Positions 43,965-52,633 of a DNA stretch of 64,000 nt are shown here, in pieces; within the stretch, counting starts at the first letter, position 1, and each line of letters begins with the position of its first letter. The position numbers and the translations under genes are program-made. Under the pieces are notes generated by a model. That model had not been told where the DNA came from and made no database searches. It saw only the letters and a program-made list of their open reading frames with translations. Source of the DNA: Bacillota bacterium (GTDB lineage Bacteria > Bacillota > Clostridia > Clostridiales > Clostridiaceae); contig JAGFXP010000002.1 of the NCBI GenBank assembly GCA_017861315.1, positions 37,177-101,176 on the forward strand. Reading direction: 5' to 3'.

Positions 43965-44021
43965 CACATTCCGAATCCAATATCCGATATGGCAGGCAAC
44001 CATAAATTACCAGTGACGCAA

Positions 44022-44066
44022 ATAAAAAAAGAGGCTTCCTCAGTTTTCACTGAAGGCAAGCCTCGA
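44022..44066 (-). terminator. cold-shock gene terminator
   Basis: GAGGCTTGCCTTCAGT / ACTGAGGAAGCCTC stem followed by seven T on the minus strand. Confidence 0.88.
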
Positions 44067-44086
44067 TTCTTCTGTTGTTATTCTTA

Positions 44087-44284
44087 TTAAAGGATAACTA
44101 TGTTTTCTGCCTGTGGTCCTTTTGGTCCTTTAACTACTTCGTATGATACGTTCTGACCTTCTTCAAGAGTCTTGTATCCATCCTTCTGGATCTGTGAGAA
44201 GTGTGCGAAAACGTCGTTTCCGTCTTCTCCTGTGATAAATCCAAATCCTTTTTCTCCATTAAACCATTTAACTGTACCGTTCAT
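44087..44284 (-). CDS. cold-shock domain protein
   Basis: A 65-residue single-stranded nucleic-acid-binding protein, one OB fold with RNP1 KGFGFI (12-17) and RNP2 VFAHF (25-29). ATG seven bases after GGAGGT. The 190 bases upstream to the ppx gene are A+T-rich and likely hold a cold-shock-type leader, though no structure is clear. Monocistronic with its own terminator. Confidence 0.96.
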   Translation of the reverse strand: MNGTVKWFNGEKGFGFITGEDGNDVFAHFSQIQKDGYKTLEEGQNVSYEVVKGPKGPQAENIVIL

Positions 44285-44477
44285 TATGTGTACCTCCGAA
44301 ATTTTAAATATTTCTTAAATCCTTGTAATAATCCACAAATAAAATCTAGATATCACATTTTTGAAGTGGTACTTGATATATTTTTGTTGCATTATTAACT
44401 ACTAATTTAAGCTTCCAATATAGGATAACACATCATTTCACAAATTACAAGTATCCCGAACAATTTTAAACCATAAA

Positions 44478-45998
44478 TCAGTATAATACTTCCAGATTCC
44501 TGCCAAACACTTTCCTGAAATCCTTCCCGCATTTCAGAGAAATCACGCTCCCGGGTTCGGATGCCTTCCCTGAAACAAGGTTTATCTTAACCCTGTCTTC
44601 TTTTTCAGAGCAGTGCATCGCTTCCACGCTTCCATATTCGTTCCTGTCAAGCTCCTCAGCTATTCTGACAAACAGGCTCAGCTTTTTCACAGCTTCATAA
44701 TCGCTTTTGTCCATGTAAAGCTTGTATTCGTTCCAGTCTTTCTTGAGGCTCTCGCTCCTGTGCATCCCTATTATGAAGGCGCAGATGACAAGCTCCCTGT
44801 TGTTAATACCGTTTATCCCGGAATTGAGGGCAAGGTAAAAGCCGTGGCTGTGGTGGTTATAGTAATCGAGATAAAGGCCTATGTCGTGGAGCAGCGCCCC
44901 CACTTCCAGCAGCTTTCTATATTTCCTGCCCAGCCCGTGCAGCTCCTGGAGCTGGTCGTACATCTCCAGAGACAGTTTTCTGATGTGGTAGCTGTGCTGG
45001 ATGCCTGCATCATACTTTTTCAGCGTATTGAAGATGCTGTGCTGGAGCACGTTTGTTACGATCTCGTCCTTGAATCCAAGCTTTTCCAGATACTGTTTGA
45101 AGAAGACACCCTCCCTGAGACCGTTACCGCTGACAACAAGCATTGGGGAATCTATGTATTCCATAAGCACTTTCAGCGGCACAAGCCCTCCCGAGATGAT
45201 GTCGGCCCTGTCCTTCTGGAGACCTGAAATTTCCTTTCTTTCGCTGATTGTTGCTGCGGTGACTTTCGCGTATACCTCCTGGACCTCGCATGGTTCCATG
45301 ATGTAGTTGTGGAGCCCCTCTATGAAATAACCTTTTTCCCTCTTGTTGATCTTCGCCACCGTTCTTACCGAGCCTCCCAGCCCAATAACGGGAAGTCCGG
45401 CAGCATCGTCCAGCCAGCCCAGGCCTCTCAGCTTGTCTCTTATGATCTTTTCAAGGTTCCCTAGCTTTCCAACCTCCGTCTCTCCCTTGCCCAGGAACTT
45501 CTCAGTCATGTTGACGGCTCCGAAGGGTATGCTAACGGAATTCCTTACCCTTCTCTTTTCCACACGGATAATCTCCGTGCTTCCCCCGCCTATGTCGAGG
45601 ATCACGCAGTCGTCGACGTCTATTGTATTTATCACGCCCAGGTAGTCGTAATATGCTTCCATCTCTCCGGGTATTACATCGAACTTGAAGCCCGTTTCAG
45701 CAGCAACCTTCGCGATGAATTCTTCACCGTTGGCAGCATTTCTGACACCTGCAGTTGCCACGGCTATTGTGTTTTCAACATCGTAGTATTCTATGAATCT
45801 CCTGAAGAGCTTCAGGGCCTCCACCGTCCTCTGGACGGCGACCGGCTTGAGAATGTTGTCCTCGGCCATTCCTTCGCTGAGCCTCACCATTTCCTTTGCC
45901 TGATCAATCATTTTGTAAGAACCGTTGTCGTATATCTTCATTATGATCATTCGCACCGAGTTTGACCCCAGGTCTATGATCGCAAGCTTTTCTTCCAA
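44478..45998 (-). CDS. Ppx/GppA-family exopolyphosphatase with HD domain
   Basis: 506 residues hydrolysing inorganic polyphosphate or (p)ppGpp. Sugar-kinase-fold phosphate loops are intact: IDLGSNSVRMIIMK at the N-terminus, the base-carrying GEMEAYYDYLG near 115 and ILDIGGGSTEII near 135. A C-terminal HD domain has LLHDIGLYLDYYNHHSHGF. The start is a TTG (45998) six bases behind GGAGGTG; an upstream reading to 46043 overlaps the ppk end and has no ribosome binding site. Third gene of the ppx-ppk-ppx operon. Confidence 0.9.
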   Translation of the reverse strand: MEEKLAIIDLGSNSVRMIIMKIYDNGSYKMIDQAKEMVRLSEGMAEDNILKPVAVQRTVEALKLFRRFIEYYDVENTIAVATAGVRNAANGEEFIAKVAAETGFKFDVIPGEMEAYYDYLGVINTIDVDDCVILDIGGGSTEIIRVEKRRVRNSVSIPFGAVNMTEKFLGKGETEVGKLGNLEKIIRDKLRGLGWLDDAAGLPVIGLGGSVRTVAKINKREKGYFIEGLHNYIMEPCEVQEVYAKVTAATISERKEISGLQKDRADIISGGLVPLKVLMEYIDSPMLVVSGNGLREGVFFKQYLEKLGFKDEIVTNVLQHSIFNTLKKYDAGIQHSYHIRKLSLEMYDQLQELHGLGRKYRKLLEVGALLHDIGLYLDYYNHHSHGFYLALNSGINGINNRELVICAFIIGMHRSESLKKDWNEYKLYMDKSDYEAVKKLSLFVRIAEELDRNEYGSVEAMHCSEKEDRVKINLVSGKASEPGSVISLKCGKDFRKVFGRNLEVLY

Positions 45999-46042
45999 TA
46001 TGAACACCTCCGAGATTGTTTGTTTTGTCGCCCGCTTAAGCA

Positions 46043-48184
46043 CTATACACCCGGTTCGAAATCCTCCAGGTGCAAAGCTTCAAATTTAGGAAAATCCGCC
46101 TCTGCAATTTCAGCCTTCGCTTCCTTCACCGCAAGTTTGCAGAAATACATCTGGCTGTCCAGGCTCTTTTTGCCTCTCCTGTCTATCTTCCTGTATTTCC
46201 CGCTCTGCTCCAGAACTCTTGCTTTTAGGGTATCCGCGAGTTCAACTTCAAGCACGCCGATTATCCTGTCCTTTATGCCGCTGTCCTCGACAGGGAAAAG
46301 AAGTTCCACTCTCGCATCCAGGTTCCTTGGCATCCAGTCTGCGCTTGAGAGATAGATATCTTCCCTTCCGTCGTTGTAGAAATAATTCACCCTGCTGTGC
46401 TCAAGGAATCTTCCGACTATGCTTATGACAGTTATGTTTTCGCTTACGCCCTTGATGCCCGGCCTAAGGCAGCATATGCCCCTTACTATCAGCTTTATCT
46501 GAACACCTGCGGCGGAAGCGCTGTACAGCGCAGCGATCAGCTCCCTGTCGACCAGGGAGTTCATCTTGGCCATGATGACCGCCTTGTTTCCTGCGAGGGC
46601 ATTCTGCCTTTCATTTTCTATCAGGCTGAGCAACTTCTTCCTAAGCCCTACGGGTGCCGCTTCGAGCTTATACCACTGCGGAGGTTCGGAATAGCCCGAA
46701 AGCATGTTGAATACGGCGGAAGCATCCGCCCCGATATATTCATTTGTCGTGAAAAGCCCCATGTCGGTATACAGCGTTGCGGTTATGTCATTGTAGTTGC
46801 CCGTTCCCAGATGCACGTATCTCTTTATTCCCGATTCCTCGCGCCTGACAACCAGGGTTATCTTGCAGTGTGTCTTTAAGCCCACAAGGCCGTATATGAC
46901 ATGGCAGCCGGCCTGCTCAAGCCTCTTGGCCCACTGTATGTTCCTTTCCTCATCGAATCTCGCCTTCACCTCCAGCAGCACCATGACCTGCTTGCCGCTT
47001 TCGGCCGCCTGCTCGAGGGCCCTTACAATAGGCGAATTGCCGCTCACCCTATAGAGCGTCTGCTTGATTGCGAGGACATCCGGATCCCTGGAAGCCTTCT
47101 CGATGAATCCGACCACAGCGTCAAACGAATCATAGGGGTGGTGAACGAAAACGTCCTTCCTGTCTATAGCCCCGAATATGTCCTCCTCTCCCTTGAGAGC
47201 CTGGGGATACTGCGGCTCGTAGGGTTTGTATTTCAGATGTCTGTAACCTTCCATCGAACTCAATTTCATGAGGAAGGTCAGGTCTATAGGACCCTTGATG
47301 TAGTATATATCGCCCTTGTGGATATCAAGGGCATTCTTAAGGACGTTCAGAAGCCTGTCGTCGACAGCATGGTCGATTTCGAGCCTAATTCCGGCTCCCC
47401 AGTTCCTCTTCTTCAGGGATTTCTCTATTTCAAGAAGCAGATCCTCTGCTTCCTCTTCGTCTATTGTAAGATCGGCATTTCGCGTGATCCTGTACGGATG
47501 GGCGCATAAGATTTCACGCCCGGTAAAAAGCGTGTCCAGGAACATCATTATGATCTCCTCGAGAAAGATGAAATACCTTCCGTTTTTTTCGGCTGATCCG
47601 GGCAGCTCTATCATCCTGGGAAGCCCCGCCGGCACCTGCACCGTAGCGAACATGTACTCCTTGTCGCCGTCGCTGTGTTTTAGAAGTATGCCAATATTCA
47701 GGCTCTTGCTCAGAATCAGCGGGAACGGCCTTCTCGAATCCACCGCCATCGGTGTCAGGACAGGATAAACCATGTCGCTGAAGTAATCCTGCAGGAATGC
47801 CTTCTGGGAATCGTCCAGTTCTTCGCCAGGCAGGACTTTGATTCCGCTTTTCCCTAGCAGAGGGAAGAGCGATCTGTTCAAGGTGTTGTACTGTTTATCC
47901 ACCATGACATGCGTCCTAACGGATATCTGCTTGAGCTGCTGTTTAGGCGTGAGGCCTGAGATATCGATTTTTGTATACCCGGCTTTGACCTGGTCCTTCA
48001 GGGATGCGGCCCTGATCATGAAAAACTCATCAAGATTGGAGCTGGTTATGGCCAGGAACTTGATCCTTTCAAAGAGGGGATTGCTCTTGTCCCTCGCTTC
48101 GTCGAGAACCCTGTCATTGAACTCAAGCCAGCTCAGTTCCCTGTTGATATAGAATTCCGGATTTCTGTAATCCTCACTGCGCAT
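46043..48184 (-). CDS. ppk1: polyphosphate kinase 1
   Basis: Builds long-chain polyphosphate reversibly from ATP. The 713 residues have the four PPK1 regions: N-terminal RELSWLEFNDRVL, head domain, and two PLD-like C domains with FVHHPYDSFDAV (near 345), LAIKQTLYRVSGNSPIV, the phospho-histidine region VHLGTGNYND (near 450) and YLSSADWMPRNLD (near 595). ATG after AGGTGATG, overlapping the upstream ppx-like gene by 11 bases. Being flanked by two phosphatase-family genes suggests tightly tuned polyphosphate levels. Confidence 0.95.
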   Translation of the reverse strand: MRSEDYRNPEFYINRELSWLEFNDRVLDEARDKSNPLFERIKFLAITSSNLDEFFMIRAASLKDQVKAGYTKIDISGLTPKQQLKQISVRTHVMVDKQYNTLNRSLFPLLGKSGIKVLPGEELDDSQKAFLQDYFSDMVYPVLTPMAVDSRRPFPLILSKSLNIGILLKHSDGDKEYMFATVQVPAGLPRMIELPGSAEKNGRYFIFLEEIIMMFLDTLFTGREILCAHPYRITRNADLTIDEEEAEDLLLEIEKSLKKRNWGAGIRLEIDHAVDDRLLNVLKNALDIHKGDIYYIKGPIDLTFLMKLSSMEGYRHLKYKPYEPQYPQALKGEEDIFGAIDRKDVFVHHPYDSFDAVVGFIEKASRDPDVLAIKQTLYRVSGNSPIVRALEQAAESGKQVMVLLEVKARFDEERNIQWAKRLEQAGCHVIYGLVGLKTHCKITLVVRREESGIKRYVHLGTGNYNDITATLYTDMGLFTTNEYIGADASAVFNMLSGYSEPPQWYKLEAAPVGLRKKLLSLIENERQNALAGNKAVIMAKMNSLVDRELIAALYSASAAGVQIKLIVRGICCLRPGIKGVSENITVISIVGRFLEHSRVNYFYNDGREDIYLSSADWMPRNLDARVELLFPVEDSGIKDRIIGVLEVELADTLKARVLEQSGKYRKIDRRGKKSLDSQMYFCKLAVKEAKAEIAEADFPKFEALHLEDFEPGV

Positions 48185-49742
48185 TCGTCATCACCTTCTT
48201 AATCTTAATTTCTGGGATTACGCCGAAAACTGTCTTGAAAAATTCCGCCTTTACGTCAAAGGTCCACTCCTCAAGGAGTATATCCCTGGCGGTTACCACT
48301 CTTATGAGCAGCCTGCTGCTTTCCCATTCAACTTTCATTTCGCTTATCTTCTGCTTGTGGCTCCTGTCGAGGGCGTCAGCAATCCTTATGATTGCCGAAA
48401 GCTTTGCAACGATAAGCTTTGAGGGTTCTTCAAGAGATGAAAAGTTGGGATGGCTTATTTCGGGGCCGAGCCCGCTGTGGTATCTTGCAACATTAGCAAT
48501 GATTTTTTGCTCCTCCTGGATTATTCCCGGAATTTCGGAAGCAAGCACTATGTTGTAGGACTGGATGTAGTGCTCGTTGAGGCTAATGAATTTTCCGCTG
48601 TCGTGCAGTATCGCAGCCAGCTGCAGAAGCAGCCTCTCCCTCTTTCCAAGCCCGTGAAGCTTTCGGGTTTCATCAAACAGGATCAGCGATTTCTCCTCAA
48701 CATCCTCGGCATGAGCTTTGTCATACTGGAATTTCGCGGCTATCGATCTAGCCAGGGTCAGCGCATCCTTTTCAAGCTCATCCCTTTCCTCTCCGTACAC
48801 CCTTTTTCTGCAGATATCCACAATTAGCCCGTCCATTATGGAGACAAGCGGTGTGTAGAATTTGTCTGCCGCAGTTTTATCGAAGAACTTTTTGAATATC
48901 ATCATTGTCGGGATCAGGATTTCCGCGCTCTCCAGCTGGAGCTCCAGTTCCTTCATAATAAATTGCGGTGATTTATAAAGCATCTCCTGATAAAGTCCGT
49001 CGAAGTCTTTCTTCATTATGTAGTTCCTTTTTTTATCGCGGTTGATCCTGAGGTTCAGTTTGCCTATCATTTTGACATCGCCCCCGATGAGGACGATATT
49101 CTTTATGGCGTCCTGGTTCTTGAAATAATCCACCGTATCTATCTTGCCTTCAACAAATTCTTCCAGCACTCTTGGAAAATTCAGCGTCCTTCCTTCAAGA
49201 TCGGAAAGTATTTCCCTGACCCTAAGCGGTCCAAGCTTTATGTTCAGGCTCTCCTCAAGCCTGTCATTGTTAATTATATAAACCTGGCTGCTTCCGAAGC
49301 CTATATCCACTATCACGCAGCCTTCTTTTCTTATATCCTTATAATTTGGCAGGTGCTCCCGGAGGGCATTATATGCGAAATACCTTTCAGTGGAATTGTC
49401 TATGACATCTATGTCGAGTCCAGTCTTGATTTTTATCTGGTCCACAATGTATTCCCTGTTCCTGGCTTCACGAACGGCCGTCGTGGCAACAGCCCTGTAT
49501 ATTTTCACATTATAATCCAGCATCAGCTTCTTGAAGCCTTTCAGTATCTCACAGGTCTCCACCAGCGTTTCAAAGCTGACCCACCCGGTGGCAAATGTAT
49601 CCTTGCCCAGGTCTACAGGCCTTCTGAGGCTTTCAAGAGTCTTTATTTCCATGTTTTTCCCTATTTCCACAATCTTCATGCTGAGCGCATGGGATCCCAA
49701 TTCTATTGCTGCAGCCAGCTGGCTTTTAACACTCGCGTTCAT
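48174..49742 (-). CDS. divergent Ppx/GppA-family protein with HD domain
   Basis: 522 residues with the same layout as the ppx two genes downstream (Ppx fold plus HD, AAILHDSGKFISLNEHY) but altered phosphate loops: AIELGSHALSMKIVEI replaces the usual DLGSNS, and VIVDIGFGSSQVYI replaces DIGGGS. The glutamate corresponding to the catalytic base is retained (STERYFAYNAL). It may be a polyphosphate-binding regulator rather than an efficient hydrolase; that is inference. ATG at 49742 follows GAGGTG; a TTG at 49757 overlaps that site. First gene of the operon. Confidence 0.82.
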   Translation of the reverse strand: MNASVKSQLAAAIELGSHALSMKIVEIGKNMEIKTLESLRRPVDLGKDTFATGWVSFETLVETCEILKGFKKLMLDYNVKIYRAVATTAVREARNREYIVDQIKIKTGLDIDVIDNSTERYFAYNALREHLPNYKDIRKEGCVIVDIGFGSSQVYIINNDRLEESLNIKLGPLRVREILSDLEGRTLNFPRVLEEFVEGKIDTVDYFKNQDAIKNIVLIGGDVKMIGKLNLRINRDKKRNYIMKKDFDGLYQEMLYKSPQFIMKELELQLESAEILIPTMMIFKKFFDKTAADKFYTPLVSIMDGLIVDICRKRVYGEERDELEKDALTLARSIAAKFQYDKAHAEDVEEKSLILFDETRKLHGLGKRERLLLQLAAILHDSGKFISLNEHYIQSYNIVLASEIPGIIQEEQKIIANVARYHSGLGPEISHPNFSSLEEPSKLIVAKLSAIIRIADALDRSHKQKISEMKVEWESSRLLIRVVTARDILLEEWTFDVKAEFFKTVFGVIPEIKIKKVMTNAQ

Positions 49743-49811
49743 CTTTTCACCTCGCAAACTCTCTCATTTATGCTTGATTATATAACTTACAGAATTTTCG
49801 GTCAAGAGCAA

Positions 49812-49843
49812 TCTAAAAACAGAGACCGGCTACATGCCGGTCC
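49812..49843 (-). terminator. terminator of the MBL hydrolase gene
   Basis: GACCGGC / GCCGGTC stem (49824-49842) overlapping the last codons of the gene, followed on the minus strand by TCTGTTTTT. Confidence 0.75.
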
Positions 49844-50744
49844 CACCATTTTCAGTTTTTATGTATTTTATGAATCCGTCGTCCAGGATTGATTTCACCA
49901 TGCCTGCCTCATGCAGGTATTCCAGGTAGGATCTGAACATCCTTTCCAGCACGAGGAATCTGGGCCTGTTTGTCACGCGTATGCCAAAGCTTTTTATTGC
50001 CTCTCTGAACATTTCCTCAGTTGTCATCGCATCTTCAATTATATCGTATACCATCTGGGCCCTCTGCTTGTAGAAAGCGATGTTGTCATATGTAAGTTTG
50101 GTTATATCATCGTATATCCCCTTATGAGCGACTACGTATTTGCTGCAGCTTAAGCCAAAAAGCTTTTCCTTGCTTTTCAGGTCCTCCCGCAGTATATAGG
50201 CGTAAGGCAGCTTTGCTCCATTCATTACATCATGGCTTATCAGCGAATCCCCCATATAGGCGACGTCGTCAGGCGTTATGATGCAGATGTGGGCAGGGCT
50301 GTGACCCGGTGTATGGACCACTTTGAATTTAATATCGCAAACAAATATTTTGCTTTGCTCTTCCGTGATCTTAATATCTGTTTCGAAAACCATGTGTCCG
50401 TTCTGCTGTTCCACCTCGGTAAGCGTCTGACTGTTGAAGTAAACCTTGAGGTTGACTGCAGAACTGCAGACATAAGCTTCATAAGCCGGCATAGCGATTA
50501 TGCTGTTGTACTTGCTCTTCAAAAACGCGTTGTTGCCGACGTGATCTATGTGGCAATGGCTGTTTATTATTGCCGCCACCCTGAAATTGCTGCCTTCAAG
50601 CAGGCTGACTATACCCTCTCTCTCCCCCCTGGCCCATCCCGAGTCCAGCATTATGATCTCTTCATCGTTTATCTTATAGAAAGGTATGTAGGTCATCCCT
50701 GTATCGATACAAAAGGTGTTACCCTTGATTTTCAATATTTCCAT
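49830..50744 (-). CDS. metallo-beta-lactamase-fold hydrolase
   Basis: 304 residues. Zinc motifs: NSHCHIDHVG (HxHxDH, near 62), HTPGHSPAH (near 145) and GDSL near 172, with a distal His in VVAHKGIY. The C-terminal 80 residues are helical (winged-helix-like), as in LACTB2/glyoxalase-II-type members. Substrate not predictable; glyoxalase, sulfur-transfer or nucleic-acid roles all occur. Lies alone between the hnd and ppx operons. Confidence 0.86.
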   Translation of the reverse strand: MEILKIKGNTFCIDTGMTYIPFYKINDEEIIMLDSGWARGEREGIVSLLEGSNFRVAAIINSHCHIDHVGNNAFLKSKYNSIIAMPAYEAYVCSSAVNLKVYFNSQTLTEVEQQNGHMVFETDIKITEEQSKIFVCDIKFKVVHTPGHSPAHICIITPDDVAYMGDSLISHDVMNGAKLPYAYILREDLKSKEKLFGLSCSKYVVAHKGIYDDITKLTYDNIAFYKQRAQMVYDIIEDAMTTEEMFREAIKSFGIRVTNRPRFLVLERMFRSYLEYLHEAGMVKSILDDGFIKYIKTENGGTGM

Positions 50745-50835
50745 TTGATAGTCTCCTCATTTTCATTTGTGGTTCAGCTTATAGGTTATTACAAAACCTC
50801 AGCACCTGTCAATCACAATACAATCAGCCTGCGGC

Positions 50836-50870
50836 GCAAAAACGCCCCGGGACTCAGCATCCCGGGGCAT
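50836..50870 (-). terminator. hnd operon terminator
   Basis: GCCCCGGG / CCCGGGGC stem (50844-50868) followed by GTTTTTG on the minus strand. Confidence 0.85.
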
Positions 50871-50874
50871 TGCA

Positions 50875-52617
50875 TTACATTTTTCTTCGTTTTACATAAT
50901 GGGTGTGGAGAAGCTCATGAGCTTTTTCTCCGTACGGCTCTCCAAGGAATTCCTTGTAGAGCTGTTTGATATACGGATTTTCGTGGGACTTCCTGATTGG
51001 CTTGCCCCTGTCCTCTTCATAGATGCATTCCATACGTTTCTTGAGTATATCCATATCGCCATGCAGGTAAGGCTGGCCTCCTCCTCCGATGCATCCGCCA
51101 GGGCATGCCATTATCTCGATAGCATGGTAATTGGCTTCGCCGGAACGTATAGCCTCAAGCAGCTTCCTAGCATTTCCAAGACCGTGGGCAACAGCTATCT
51201 TAACATCAAGGTCATTCACCTTTACGGTAGCTTCCTTTATGCCGTCGAAGCCTCTCAAATCGTTGAAATCAACCTGTTCTAGGGTTTCGTTCGTGAGCCA
51301 TTCGTAAGCGGTTCTGAGCGCTGCTTCGATAACTCCGCCTGTCGCTCCGAATATGATTGACGCACCTGTTGATTCTCCAAGAGGATTGTCGAATTCCTCG
51401 TCCTTGAGCGCCATGAGGTCGATGTTGGCTTCTTTTAGCATCATCGCGAGCTCTCTTGTCGTTATAACTGTATCTACATCCTGCAGCCCGTCGTTTGAGA
51501 GTTCCGGCCTTGCAGCTTCATACTTCTTTGCGAGACAAGGCATTACGGACACCACATAAACGTCTTTAGGATCCACGCCTATCTTCTGGGCGTAGTATGT
51601 CTTTACAATAGCACCCATCATTTCGTGAGGGGATTTGCAGCTTGAAGGTATGTCGAGCATGTCATTGAACTGGTGTTCAAAGAACTTGACCCATCCAGGG
51701 CAGCAGCTTGTGAGGATTGGAAGCTTTCCTCCGTGCTGAAGCCTGTGAGCAAACTCAGACGCCTCCTCCATTATCGTCAGGTCCGCTGCAAAGTCTGTGT
51801 CAAAGACTGCATTGAAACCGAGCTGCCTCAATCCTGCAGCCATTTTTCCTGTTACGCTTGTGCCTGGTTCAGCCCCGAACTCTTCTCCGAGGGCAACCCT
51901 GACAGCCGGAGCAGTCTGGACTACCACAAACTTCTTCTTATCATTCAGCGCATCCCATACCCTGCCGATATTGTTGACCTCGACCAACGCTCCCGTAGGA
52001 CAAACCGCTACGCACTGTCCGCAGAAGGTGCATGTTGATTCAATAAGCGGGAGATTCATCGAAGGAGCCACATGCGTCTTGAATCCTCTGTTTATTGCCG
52101 AAAGCACGTTTACGGTCTGAACCTTGTTGCACATGGTTTCGCACCTTCTGCATAGGACGCATTTATCCATATCCCTTATGATCGAAAAGCTTGAGGTGTC
52201 TTTAGGAACCCTCAGCCTCTCTCCCTCGAACTTGACTTCACGGATGTTAAGCTCCGCTGCCAGCGCCTGAAGTTCACACTCCAGGTTCTTTGCGCATACA
52301 AGACAGTCCTTAGGATGGTTTGAAAGAAGGAGCTCAACTACCAACCTTCTTGCCTTGATGACCCTCACTGTGTTGGTCGTTACAACCATGCCCTCTGTAA
52401 CAGGCGTTGCGCAGGCTGGCGCAAGGTTTCTTCTGCCCGCTACCTCAACAACGCAGACTCGGCATGAAGCAGCCTGGTTAACCATCTTCAGGTTGTGCAG
52501 ATCCAGATGGCATAGCGTTGGAATTTTTATATTCAATTTCTTGGCTGCTTCAAGGATGGTCGACCCTTCCTCGACGGCAACATTCATATTGTTTATTGTT
52601 AAATTTACCATAGCCAT
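50875..52617 (-). CDS. hndD: [FeFe] hydrogenase catalytic subunit (NAD(P)-linked)
   Basis: The 580-residue H2-evolving or -oxidising subunit. N-terminal [2Fe-2S] domain (CHLD...CRVC), His-ligated [4Fe-4S] region (HPKDCLVCAKNLEC), a two-cluster ferredoxin domain (CVLCRRCETMC, CTFCGQCVAVCP) and the H-cluster domain with L1 TSCCPGW (near 302), L2 MPCLAKKYEAARPE (near 355) and L3 MACPGGCIGGGGQP (near 500). All H-cluster cysteines are present. Last of hndABCD; tetrameric enzymes of this type are electron-bifurcating, coupling NADH and reduced ferredoxin to H2. Confidence 0.97.
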   Translation of the reverse strand: MAMVNLTINNMNVAVEEGSTILEAAKKLNIKIPTLCHLDLHNLKMVNQAASCRVCVVEVAGRRNLAPACATPVTEGMVVTTNTVRVIKARRLVVELLLSNHPKDCLVCAKNLECELQALAAELNIREVKFEGERLRVPKDTSSFSIIRDMDKCVLCRRCETMCNKVQTVNVLSAINRGFKTHVAPSMNLPLIESTCTFCGQCVAVCPTGALVEVNNIGRVWDALNDKKKFVVVQTAPAVRVALGEEFGAEPGTSVTGKMAAGLRQLGFNAVFDTDFAADLTIMEEASEFAHRLQHGGKLPILTSCCPGWVKFFEHQFNDMLDIPSSCKSPHEMMGAIVKTYYAQKIGVDPKDVYVVSVMPCLAKKYEAARPELSNDGLQDVDTVITTRELAMMLKEANIDLMALKDEEFDNPLGESTGASIIFGATGGVIEAALRTAYEWLTNETLEQVDFNDLRGFDGIKEATVKVNDLDVKIAVAHGLGNARKLLEAIRSGEANYHAIEIMACPGGCIGGGGQPYLHGDMDILKKRMECIYEEDRGKPIRKSHENPYIKQLYKEFLGEPYGEKAHELLHTHYVKRRKM

Positions 52618-52633
52618 AAAGTCACCCCTTTCA

